Part shown: positions 43,401-53,200 of the stretch, piece after piece
Layout of the letters: every line of letters starts with the position of its first letter
How positions within the stretch are numbered: the first letter of the stretch is position 1
Assembly (NCBI GenBank): GCA_049999805.1
Contig: JBNGIO010006282.1
Coordinates: 126,921-190,920 of the forward strand
Reading direction: 5' to 3'
Source of the DNA: Folioceros fuciformis
Taxonomy: Eukaryota > Anthocerotophyta > Anthocerotopsida > Anthocerotales
DNA length: 64,000 nt
Notes under the pieces: generated by a model
The model's database searches: none
The model's input: only the letters and a program-made list of their open reading frames with translations
Told to the model about the DNA's origin: nothing
Translations under genes and position numbers: made by a program

Positions 43401-44154
43401 ACACATACGTCACTGAATCAGGAATCGCCATGCTGTCCTCCTGCATAACCCTGTAGAGCCGAAAGGCTTCATCACCCTTTCCATGCTGGGAATACCCTGC
43501 AATAATTGCATTCCAAGTTACCACATTCTTCTGCCCAAGTCCGTCAAACACGCTCTGCGCGTCCTCCAAGCTGCCACACTTCGCATACATATGCACCAAG
43601 CAACAACCCACGAACAAGCCAGGCTCAGCCCCACTAGCCATCACATCAGCGTGCACCTGCTGCCCGGATCTCAGGTCTCCAGCCCTTGCACAAGCCTGAA
43701 GAGCGGTCACAAACACCTGCCCATTTGGCTTCACACTGGACCGGTACATCCGATGATACAATTCTACAGCCTGTTTGTTCTGCCCGAGCTTAACATGCGC
43801 ATGAATTATGGACCCCCACACTGAGGCATCCGGCCTGATAACCACCTCAAAGACGTCCTTGGCATCCTGCAACCTGCCAAGAGAAGAGTACATTCGCAGG
43901 ACGTGATTGCACAGGATCGTGTCCGACTCACAGCCTTTCTTGACCATTAAAGCATGCACACGCCTACCCAGAACAACATCCTTATTCACCACACATCTCC
44001 TCAAAACCGAGACAAAAAGCGATTCGGAAACACAGCTCTACAATTGCACCATAACTCCCAACACCTCCACGGCCTTATCCAGCTTGCACTCACCACATAA
44101 CTTGCTCACCATCTCAGCCCTGATGCTGTCGGAAAAACAACCAACCATGTCCAT
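40405..44154 (-). CDS. giant PLS-class PPR protein with decayed DYW end and N-terminal nonsense codon
   Basis: Intronless. The continuous frame covers about 1,199 codons downstream of a TAG at 44040-44038. Upstream of that TAG the same frame continues as PPR-like sequence to an ATG at 44154 (CKLDKAVEVLGVMVQL, stop, SCVSESLFVSVLRRCV). The first ATG after the stop lies about 30 codons in (HALMVKKGCESD). The body consists of P-L-S triplets with a strict 104-residue period (MYAKCGSLEDAQ, VTWNAMIAGYSQQGMGQEAL, PDSVTFVCLLQACAS). E-like sequence follows (DIMGRAGHLDEALALV, WRTLLGACRKWNNAEVG), then an E+ like WWTDKDGIVHSFLAGDE. After that the frame drifts, and a neighbouring frame holds a DYW remnant (CVDNPTATKFVS) lacking the deaminase zinc cysteines. 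If translated it would be an RNA-binding, non-catalytic PPR. It may be a pseudogene or start downstream of the TAG. Confidence 0.8.
41711..43583 (-). repeat. 312-bp coding supermodule array, seven copies
   Basis: The MYAKCG anchor (gcatacat and variants on the plus strand) falls at 41711, 42023, 42335, 42647, 42959, 43271 and 43583. All six intervals are exactly 312 bp, or 104 codons. The copies are much more alike than PPR motifs usually are. Confidence 0.92.
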
Positions 44155-44660
44155 ATCAAGAGCAGCCAGATGCCAACCCACCCAACCTGGCCTGTAAAAG
44201 CTTTTCAACCAGAGGACCTCATGGGACTACACGTGCCATGGTCCCCACAACGATCTCTCCTGTCGAGGGCCTTCAACAAAAAGCCCACGTCCAGGCAGTC
44301 TTCCTCTTGGGCATCCTGGCCCCCCAGCCAAGGTGCTCCACGTCCCGACTGGTTTGTGAGCCAAGTGTTGGTCCCTGTTTGTCACACGAGCATGAGCATT
44401 TCCTACAAAGCTGGTTAACCCACCATACCGTTGGGTCCATGGAGAACGCAGCAGTAACAGATCCTCGTGCCCGCTGCATGGCTCTATTCTTATGGGCCAC
44501 ACAACCATCACTCCAAAAAGCACACATTCCCAGCGACACTAGATCTCGACCCCACTACTTCGAGCAGTATCATCTGTACTTTGTCTTCACATATTTATCA
44601 CCAAATTATATAATTTCAGGTACGCCAATCTATCACATATCCTACTCCCAACTTCTCCAA

Positions 44661-44912
44661 CTTGTATCCATATCCGCTCTCACAAGCACTTTGGCAGGAA
44701 TCAGTTGCAACACTCCTACAACAACAAGACTGATGCAAAATCTTTTAAATGCGATCTTTTATTATATCATGAATGTGATTCTCTGACTTGTATCCATATC
44801 CCCTCTCACAAGCTCTATGGCAGGAATTAGTTGCAACACTCTCTGCAACAACAAGACTCATGCAAAATCTTTTGAATAAGATCTCCTATCATGTCATGAC
44901 TGTGATATCATG
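44661..44912. repeat. 126-bp tandem duplication
   Basis: Two imperfect copies starting cttgtatccatatc at 44661 and 44787, each continuing through caacaacaagact and atgcaaaatctttt to a final tgtgat. Confidence 0.88.
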
Positions 44913-45063
44913 GGCAATAGAGAAAATACAAAGTAGATGACATGTGATAACCTTAAAGTTCTTGGAGTGAAATCATAGTCTTTATTTTGGAAAAGAGATG
45001 AGGAAATCATCTATCCTAGATTGGGGGAATAATCCCCTAGACGATTCAAAACTACTAGCCGCC

Positions 45064-45270
45064 GTTATCACTAGTTGTATAGCTTCTTATTACCCCTAGA
45101 ATCGTTATCATTAATTGTGTAGCTTCTTACTACAAATAGAATTTCATAGTCTAGGATCATACAAATGGGGTACCTATTAGCAAAGCCAAATTCGTCCCTT
45201 TATTTATGCTTGCAGCAAATGGCATACCTGTTAGCAAAGCCGAATAGGGTCACTTACTTTGTGCTTGCAG
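45064..45270. repeat. two adjacent short tandem duplications
   Basis: gttatcactagttgtatagc near 45065 recurs as gttatcattaattgtgtagc near 45107 (about 42-bp period). caaatggggtacctattag at 45162 recurs as caaatggcatacctgttag at 45216 (54-bp period). Confidence 0.8.
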
Positions 45271-45399
45271 TCGTCTTACATGCATCATTTTGTTGCTTGT
45301 CTCCAAGAATTGAGGATCACAGGCTCATTTATAGAATCGTAATCAACAACAACCATGTTTGTTTTTTAACCTTAGTCCTACTTGGGCCCAAATAAATTC

Positions 45400-45545
45400 G
45401 TGGTCACGAGTTAATAATTTCTCGCATCACACCACACCACAGCGTACTCATAGTTATGAGACAATAATTATTCATTGCACCACCACGTGAATATTACAGC
45501 GTATTAATGGTCATGAGTTAATAATTATTCACATCACCACACCAC
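45400..45545. repeat. AT-rich imperfect triplication
   Basis: Three units of about 50-57 bp, each with ggtcacgagttaataatt-like sequence followed by a caccaccac-rich end. Confidence 0.65.
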
Positions 45546-46593
45546 TTGTGCAAGGATAGCTCTACTATTCTATCCATCATGATTAAGATGTATAGTATAA
45601 TGTGAATAATTATTAAGATATGTAGTATGGTCTAAATAATTATTAACTAATAATCCATATGATGAGTAGAACACACCACAACAAAATGCTTCATTGAATT
45701 GGTAACACAACCCTAGATATCAGCAAACAATTGTTAAGTGTGCTATGGCATAAATGCCTGCAAATACTCATTAAGTTATGTTAATAAGTAGAATTGGTGC
45801 AAAAAAATAAAAATACTTCATTAAGATAATTAACATCTTAAAATATAAATTCAACAAAACTAGATGTGTTACTGTAACTATATTAGGCCTTAAGTAATAA
45901 ACATGAATCCTAGTTGGAACAAGACTGAAGTAGCAAGCATAAATCCTATCTCAATATTATTTACCATAGCTAGAAACCTTGCAGCTATAAATCCTAGCTT
46001 GGTATTATCTACTATAGTTATAAGCTTGTATTCTTGTGTTGGAAATCCATTTGAGATGTTTTTTTTCTTTTGTTGAAAATCTTAGATGTGTGTGAGTAGG
46101 TAACATTGTACAAGATACATAACCTAGTAGTGGATTTGAGAAGTCAAGCTATAGTTATGAGAAGTGTGAAAGTAAGTGAAGTAAATATGTCACATTTCTA
46201 TAATAACATTATGTTGTAATAATATGCATTATAAAGAGTATGATATCTAGTAGACACAACACAATACAATCCCATTCCCAAATAAGAAGGCTAGAATATA
46301 GTCCTCTAATATATTGGACTCTATATTATGTCTCCATGAAAAATATTTCTCTTAGTGTAGATGGTAACTCCATCCACTTGAAGACCATGAAGCAACAAAT
46401 TCTCAAAATGCATGATCTTTTGGAATCTGGAATCCGATAGTTAGAAACCCCTATCACTAGAAGATTCCTAGAAAAGTCATCCTGCCAATAGTACCTTGAA
46501 GATCATGTTTGTCCACACTTTCTGGTAGAGCTATAAACAGTTGGTGATGACAAAAGGCTGCTACAGAATAAAGGAGAGGGGCCCATAGAAGGT

Positions 46594-46990
46594 ATGTGTA
46601 CCTTGGACACTTCTGGATAGAAGAAGAAGAAGTCGGCCAAGATCCCTGGTGGGCTTCCGGGAAGAAGAAAATGAAGAAGAACAAGGAAAGGGAGTGACAT
46701 TTTAAAAGCAAAGATGCCTTGAGAAGTCATGTGTACCTTGGACGCTTCTTGATATAAGAAGAAGAAGAAGTCGGTAAAGATCCCTTGTGGGTTTGGGGAA
46801 GAAGAAGAAGGAGAAGGTGATTGACATTTTTAAAGCAAAGATGCTTTTTGGGTTCGGTGAAGAAGAAGAAGAAGAAGAAGAGAAGAAGAAGGAGAAGAAG
46901 AAGGAGAGGAAGAAGAAGAAGAAGAAGAAGAAGGAGAAGAAGAATAAGAAGAAGAACATATTTTAAAAGCAAAGATCCCTTGGGGGGCTC
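46594..46990. repeat. 135-bp tandem duplication with GAA expansion
   Basis: A unit beginning atgtgtaccttggac and ending ttttaaaagcaaagatgcc starts at 46594 and again at 46729. In the second copy the internal gaa tract has expanded to more than 100 bp of (GAA)n with interruptions. A third partial end (ttttaaaagcaaagatccc) lies near 46960. Confidence 0.88.
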
Positions 46991-47839
46991 AAGGAGTGGT
47001 AGGCCTTGTCACATGCCTTCACAAACTTGGAAAATTCCAGCCTCATGTCCATATGGTGGTGCAGTGCAGTGCGTCTCGGGATTGAGAAAACTAATGGACA
47101 AAGATAGAGAGAATCTTGGTGACTCGGAAGGCCTTGCCATCTCCATCCTCAATCACATGGTAGACACTTGTACATGAACGCAGGTGTGGAATCTATGATC
47201 TGTTCTCTTGCACACTACAACTACAGTGGACCTTGACCTTGTAACTTCTGGCTATCGAGGTTGATACATATCTTATCTTACGCTGCAATAAAGAAAGGAT
47301 AGTTGAAAGCAAGCGAGGTGAGGATACCCCTCGGGCTACGCAGAGATGAGAAGCGTGTTTAGCAGGTGGCAGGGCGGGGTTGGGTGAGCTTGCGGCGAGG
47401 GAACGACATGCCGCATTTAAGGAGAATGAAACGCGGAACGGTTAGCACGAAAGAAGCGCAGCAGAGAAGGGAGGGGAAGGGAAGGGAAGGGCACTGTAGT
47501 GTGTTGTTGTGAATTACACGATTCACGACCGAGATCGAGGGCCGGAGGTGGAGGAGCGAGGAGCGGGGACCCAGTCCCGGCATGCAAGTCATGGCAGACA
47601 GGGCTGCGGGCAGAGGTGGGACCGAAGATAGCGCCGGGCACTCTGGCAAGTTGGCGTGCAAATAAACCGGCTGTTGCACCACGCCCCTTGGCGCCCATTG
47701 CCGGCTCTCCTGTGCGCCCCTTTGTCTGCGTTGGACGCTTGCCTCATCCTCTCTGCAGCCGCTGCCACAGTGCTCGGACGGCCGATCACGCGCCCGCCTG
47801 CCTGCCTGCCTGCGTGCGTGCCTGCCTGCAACAGTGCCG

Positions 47840-47936
47840 GTGAGTTTGCGGGGGTTTATAGCGCTGCGAAGCGCTCGCATTCTTCCTCCCTCTCCTCTCC
47901 TTTGCTTTGCTTTGCTTTGCTTGGCTTTGCTTGCAG
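47840..47936 (+). promoter_or_regulatory. intron in the 5' leader of SAMDC
   Basis: A GTGAGT donor at 47840 and a TTGCAG acceptor ending at 47936 frame a 97-bp intron with a strong pyrimidine tract of ttgct repeats. Leader introns upstream of the uORFs are common in plant SAMDC genes. Confidence 0.6.
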
Positions 47937-48075
47937 TAGATCTAGAGTAGGGTTTCCGCAGCAACGGAGTCGGTGTCGGGGTCCATGCATGTCGCCTCTG
48001 ATGCCTTCTCACCATCCTAGGTTTGTGAATCAGGCGGTTCCGAGACGTGTGCCACCCGAATTCGCCCCAGTACGA

Positions 48076-48084
48076 ATGATATGA
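48076..48084 (+). promoter_or_regulatory. tiny uORF of SAMDC mRNA
   Basis: ATG ATA TGA, two codons and a stop. It overlaps the start of the next uORF (ATG at 48081) in the arrangement typical of plant SAMDC leaders. In other plants the tiny uORF helps set how many ribosomes reach the small uORF. Confidence 0.8.
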
Positions 48085-48236
48085 TGGCGGGAGCCGCAGG
48101 CGCCTTCCCCGCCGACGCCGATCGGTTTAGGCACCATTGCCCGCTCCGCTACCTGATTGAGGATATCCGGCCGCGTGGAGGAATTGAGAAGTTCCGCTGT
48201 GCTGCGTACACCGATTGCGGCCGGGAGCCGTCCTGA
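48081..48236 (+). CDS. conserved polyamine-responsive uORF peptide of SAMDC
   Basis: 51 codons from the ATG at 48081 (a second ATG follows at once) to TGA at 48234-48236. The C-terminal half is the conserved plant SAMDC uORF peptide: PLRYLIEDIRPRGGIEKF then RCAAYTDCGREPS, against the seed-plant pattern PLGYSIEDVRPHGGIEKF and ending in KPS. In seed plants this nascent peptide stalls ribosomes when spermidine or spermine is high and so lowers translation of the main frame. The N-terminal half is variable, as in other species. It lies 216 bp before the main start codon. Conservation of the peptide, rather than only of a start codon, shows that selection acts on its sequence. Confidence 0.93.
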   Translation: MMAGAAGAFPADADRFRHHCPLRYLIEDIRPRGGIEKFRCAAYTDCGREPS

Positions 48237-48452
48237 TATGGGACGCCATCTCAGAGCTGCAGGCCAAATTTTTTGAGTCTTTTTTTTGGAAGTCTGCACA
48301 GCTTGTAGATCAGCCTGCTTCTGAATCTGCTTCCCTCCTGCTGTCTCTCGTTCTCCCCTTTCTTGCCTTTCTTTTCGCTTTGTTCCCTTCCTGCCTCCAC
48401 AAAATTCCTTACTCACCAGTAGGTGGCAAGCGGGGCTTGGAATTGGTCAGGG

Positions 48453-49628
48453 ATGGGGGTGCCTCTTGTGTCAGATCTCAGGCTGGAGAGTGAGAGCTTG
48501 CCTTGCCCCGGGTTTGAGGGGTCTGAGAAGAGGTTGGAATTGGAATTCCAGTCCGATTCCTCTCATCTGGGTGGCCTAGGGCTGCGAGCGCTGTTCCGTG
48601 CTGAGATTGACGACATTTTGAAGCAGGCCGAGTGCACGATTGTGTCCCAACTCAGCAACGACTGCCTGGATTCCTATGTGCTGTCGGAATCCAGCCTCTT
48701 CATCTATCCTTTTCGAATTGTGATGAAGACTTGCGGCACCACGCAGCTTCTCCTCGCCATCCCGTCCTTGCTGGAGGCTGCCAAGAGGCTTCACCTCACT
48801 GTGCACCGGTGTAAGTACACGCGTGGCACATTTATTTTTCCTTCTGCTCAGGCCTTTCCACATGATCACTTTGAGAATGAAGTGGCCTACTTGGAGAAGC
48901 ATTTCGGGCGTCTTGGATCGGGCAAAAAATCGGCGGTGATGGGAGATGCGTCCCATTCTCGCAACTGGCACATCTACAACGTCGCTGCGGGTAATCAGGA
49001 CGCCACACCAATGTACACGATGGAGATGTGCATGACTGAACTTAACAGGGAGGCTGCGGCTCAGTTCTACAAGACGACACATGCATCTGCTGCCCGGATG
49101 ACTGAGGCGACTGGGATCTCGGAAATCTTGCCCGCCTCTGCGATCTCTGCCTTTGCCTTCGACCCCTGCGGCTACTCAATGAACGGCATTGAACGTGCGG
49201 CACATTCCACCATTCATGTGACGCCGGAAAATGGATTCAGCTATGCCAGCTTTGAGGCGATGGGATACGAACCTGGAAACATCGACTTGCGAGCGGTAGT
49301 AGATAAAGTGATCCGCATCTTCAAACCAGCAGTTTTTTCCTTGGCTTTGGACGTGACTGGGAGTGCGGGTGTGGACCATGTTCGCTCGTTTTCCGTCTGC
49401 CCTCGCGGTTACGTTGTTGATGGAACCAGCCAGGAAGAATTCCAAAACCGCGTCGTCATCTTCCATACGTACAGAGCGGAGATGGCTTGCGAAGAGACCG
49501 AGTGCTTGAAACCGCCCAACGGTGTGAAGACGGACAATCAAGTCAGTGACCGTATTCATCTCCTGCCCTGTGCGTCATCTGGGTTGATGCACTGGAGTAA
49601 GTCTGGTATGATGTTGCCCTCGTACTGA
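48453..49628 (+). CDS. SAMDC: S-adenosylmethionine decarboxylase proenzyme
   Basis: Makes decarboxylated AdoMet, the aminopropyl donor for spermidine and spermine. Uninterrupted ORF of 391 residues from the ATG at 48453 (MGVPLVSDLRLESE). Landmarks: GFEGSEKRLELEF; the self-cleavage site YVLSESSLF, where the serine becomes the pyruvoyl cofactor; KTCGTTQLLLAIP; the HRCKYTRGTFIFP region, which corresponds to the FxRxxFxFP block of plant enzymes; PHDHFENEVAYLEKHFG; YTMEMCMTELN; and GYSMNGIE then HVTPENGFSYASFE, which carries the conserved C-terminal His. An intronless main frame with an intron-containing leader is the normal plant layout. The N-terminus is slightly longer than the MALPVSAIGFEG form of angiosperms. 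Translation is expected to be controlled by the two upstream uORFs. Confidence 0.96.
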   Translation: MGVPLVSDLRLESESLPCPGFEGSEKRLELEFQSDSSHLGGLGLRALFRAEIDDILKQAECTIVSQLSNDCLDSYVLSESSLFIYPFRIVMKTCGTTQLLLAIPSLLEAAKRLHLTVHRCKYTRGTFIFPSAQAFPHDHFENEVAYLEKHFGRLGSGKKSAVMGDASHSRNWHIYNVAAGNQDATPMYTMEMCMTELNREAAAQFYKTTHASAARMTEATGISEILPASAISAFAFDPCGYSMNGIERAAHSTIHVTPENGFSYASFEAMGYEPGNIDLRAVVDKVIRIFKPAVFSLALDVTGSAGVDHVRSFSVCPRGYVVDGTSQEEFQNRVVIFHTYRAEMACEETECLKPPNGVKTDNQVSDRIHLLPCASSGLMHWSKSGMMLPSY

Positions 49629-50261
49629 GGTGGCATAAAAAGTTTTGTTTGACAGTAGTAAAGTTGCATTTTGCAAGCGAGTAGGTTATGGAATTATCGC
49701 TCTGTAACTTATTATTATAATGGTCATCTCTGAACTCGTAGCACATTGGCAGGAACTGTCAGCTGCTAAAACCAATTCATCGGCCTTTACGGTTTTTGAT
49801 TTGTATGATGTATAAAATCTTATCCCAAGGGCTGTTTCTTCAAACTCCAGAGCTGAGCGCGCAATATCTTGAATTCGTCTCCAAGTTTATGATCGACACG
49901 ACTCCTCGCAGAATATTTCGTTTCACTCGTCATACAGATTGCGGGTAGGATATCGAATAATCCAAAACAGTACCTGATACCAAGCTTGTCGCTAGTGGGA
50001 CTACTCTGAATTTGAGTTACACGACAACAATGTGTACTTCGTCATCAAAGTACCTCCTTTTATGTTGTTCAGTACAAAAAGCATGCAAACTTAAGTAGAA
50101 ACTGTACCAACTATGTGACTTCACCTTCACCTGGAAGGCCGGCCGGCCGGCCGGCCAGCCACCCAGGGATGGATGATGAACGGGACACAACAGTAGTACA
50201 AAGAAAGGTCCGAAATGCTCCTCGTTCACGATGAAAGGAATATGCACAAAGAGTTGCAAAG
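49629..50261. other. convergent 3' spacer with (GGCC)5
   Basis: 3' regions of SAMDC (+) and VPS13 (-). A perfect (GGCC)5 tract lies at 50137-50156. No gene seen. Confidence 0.6.
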
Positions 50262-53200
50262 CTAAACTTCTGAAATTCTAGCAACCACCCTCTTGGGCTT
50301 GGGAGTAGACTCCTTCTCTGGCTCGCGTAAGGCAATGAATGTCAAGGCGTCACTTATGACTGGATACAGGTGACACCTCCACGGATGCTGTGCTCGCCAA
50401 ATCAGCCTGTCTTCAAATGCAGTGTCTTGAGCTATATCTGTCCGTGCACACCAAACCACATCTTCATCTGGTTCCAGGTAGGTGTTCACAGCCACACAAC
50501 CCAAGGCCACATAGCCTTCTGGAGCTCTTGGCATCCATATACTTATAGGCTCAACAAACCCATCACGCCAGCTCCTCCAAACCTGGACACATGTAAGAGC
50601 CCAAACGTAAATGACCATTTCAACCTCAATAAAGGACAGTATAATCATGCAAACATCGAGTATCGCAGGTCTGGGCTTGCAAGATCAAATGCCAGCCTTA
50701 CCAAATCGAAGCCAACAGGTTTAGCAAATTGCTTCGCATCATTCCTATATGACATTGTGACTGTTGGACGATGCCTTCCAACATACGCCACATCTCCAAC
50801 AGAGACATACCTGGAACACAAAAACTTTCGTGAGAGTTGGGATACGGTGTGCCGCCCACCAAACAAACTCTTATGGAGTAAACGTCTGTCTACATTCATG
50901 CACACACTCTCTAGTCTCTTTATAACTCAAGGTGACGTACCCTTCAGGTGGCATAGGACGCCATATTGTGCACATCTCGCGATCCGCGTTTGTCTGAAAC
51001 AGATGGCATTAACAGGAGGCTTGTCAATGGTTAGGAAATTTTCGGAGCTCACAAGACGAAAATATGGTAACTGTAAGGGGCCTTACTCGTCTTGAACATA
51101 AGGAACATGCAACACCTTCATCCTTGTCACTGGTCCAAATGTGCTCAAACAACACCACCTCCCTCGTAAATCCTCCATGGGTAGATATTGCCATGGTCCC
51201 ATTTTCAGGCCCAGATGCTTCCCCTTCCTGGTTCACAACTACTTGTGAGCTGGAGCTTGTCCCTGCATTTCCACTGGTTTCCACAGCTAGACTTCTTGTT
51301 CTGCTATGTGCAATGAATTGCTTGATACGGTGCTTTCTTCCCAGCTGCAGCGAAAAATGCAAGATAACATGCAGAATACAACATCAGAACAGAGGGCTTC
51401 TTCCCAGTTTCTTGACAGCAGGCAAAATCAAAATACGTGAAAACTCAGAGGCTTCTTATTCTATGCAAAAAATAAAACACCTACCTGTAAAGCCAGCTTT
51501 TTTCGATCAGGGCCATAGACCCGCCATGCATTCTCAAACGCAACGTACACCTGAGATGCTTGTGGCAGACCTGAGCCGGGATCAGCTTCAAAACACGTTA
51601 TGAGCTGTGCATATCTCTTGGGATCGTAGCGGCGATGAAGAATGACATGTGCTGGAAGCTGTTCTGTCCTTGGAAGTTCAACTGCCAATAGATCCCTCCA
51701 GGGTACATCCCATAGGATCTTACAAGGATCTAACAAGACCTTCTCCAGCCTACCAGCATGTGATTGCGGACGCTACAGTACACAGGGTCTTTGTCAGCAT
51801 AAGCATCTCCATCAGCTATACAAAGCTCAGGGAGCAACAAATACATCAAGAGATTTACAAATCGTACCAGTAGCATGAGGACACGGCGGTTTGTAATCAT
51901 CACAATCTTGCCCTTGGGCAGATCGAAATGCTCATGATAGACATCACTCCAAGCAAATTTTGCCTGCTCCTTGAAGACCCTCTCACGGAAGTAACCAGAC
52001 TCGGCAAGGTGTAGGATTGCCTGCATTCAATGGAAACTCATCATGATTTTGTACGGACCAGAAACTCTAACAACACAAAACAGGAGTTTCATACTTGGCC
52101 CAAAGCAGCTTTCTCATCGTATGGAGTGAGCACACCATCCCCTCGAATAGCTCTTGGTATACGAACTCTCTGAACTTGAGGGTCATGATCCAATATCTCA
52201 AAGCATCGACTACAAGTAGCTTCAACTCCATTTACAGTCAAAGCAACAAAGTCTAGCACTCCACTAAAAGGTTGCATCACAAAACCAACAACCGCTCTGC
52301 CAATACCCTGAAAGAACCCAGCCACCCCATTTTCCCTTGCACTTGCTATGGGCTTTGTCATAATGCCAGTAACCCCATACACAAAACCTCGTGCCAGAGC
52401 TTCAGTTCCCTGTAACAAACCATCACCCACACCCGCAATATTCTTCGCCCTCTCCTGGAACGACAACAAATGAATATTGTTGGAAAATGCAACCACACAT
52501 GTAGGAAGGGATTGCGTAAAGGTGATCAAATTATTACCTGCTGTGCTCGCAATTTCAAAAAGCTTCCATCGTTGGACAGGACAGCTGCACCTTTGCTGAT
52601 TGTCCAAAGTGTTGAACTCGTCATTCCCAGCACATCAACTCCAGAGAGCAGTTGTAGTGGTTGATGGATCAAGTCCCTTCGAATGCGATTGGTGATTGCA
52701 GAACCTACTTGACTTTTCCTAACAATTTTGTACTCTCGGAAGACAGCGTTGATTCGGATCTGAAACACATTCCAAGCATAGTTAACAAGACTCTCGCCCA
52801 GTCCTTAGCTTAAGGTTCATCTATCCACTTTCTCCACTCCAAGCTATTGCGAGCAAACAAATGGAAACAAGAAAAAGACCCGTACTGGCATCTTGTTCAT
52901 GTTCCCCAGCGTGGTGACAAATGGACTATAAATCCCCAAAGCTCCGCGTGGGCGTTGGCCGGGGGCTGTTTCCACGGAAAGTTTCAAACGAACATCTGAC
53001 AGATCGATCATCCTGTAAAATGTCAACAAATCGTAAAGCTTCGGAAACTCCATGTAAAACAAATTTCTTTCATCATCATGTTTCCAATTGCAGACCATAA
53101 GATAATGTCCCCGCGAGGTACTCACTCAAATTTTATTTCTGGATCGACTTGCACAACATCCGAACTCCCACTGAGACGATCTAGATGAAGATTGTTGTAC

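Larger units (their letters stand above)
44155..47300. other. gene-poor AT-rich region
   Basis: No supported gene in about 3.1 kb. From about 44560 to 46500 the DNA is strongly AT-rich and contains several short tandem duplications (listed separately). From 46590 to 47000 it becomes GAA-rich. ORFs here encode low-complexity Glu/Lys or Phe/Leu strings. Confidence 0.6.

Noticed and set aside
41711-43583. Regularly spaced repeats resembling a CRISPR-like or satellite array
   Set aside because: The period is a multiple of three, the sequence encodes intact PPR triplets, and there are no spacers.
46702-46972. ORFs encoding poly-Phe/Leu (minus) and poly-Lys/Arg (plus)
   Set aside because: They are produced by the GAA/TTC tract; no start context, homology or complexity supports coding.
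50137-50156. (GGCC)5 as a regulatory or recombination site
   Set aside because: A short palindromic tract in a 3' spacer; nothing links it to a function.
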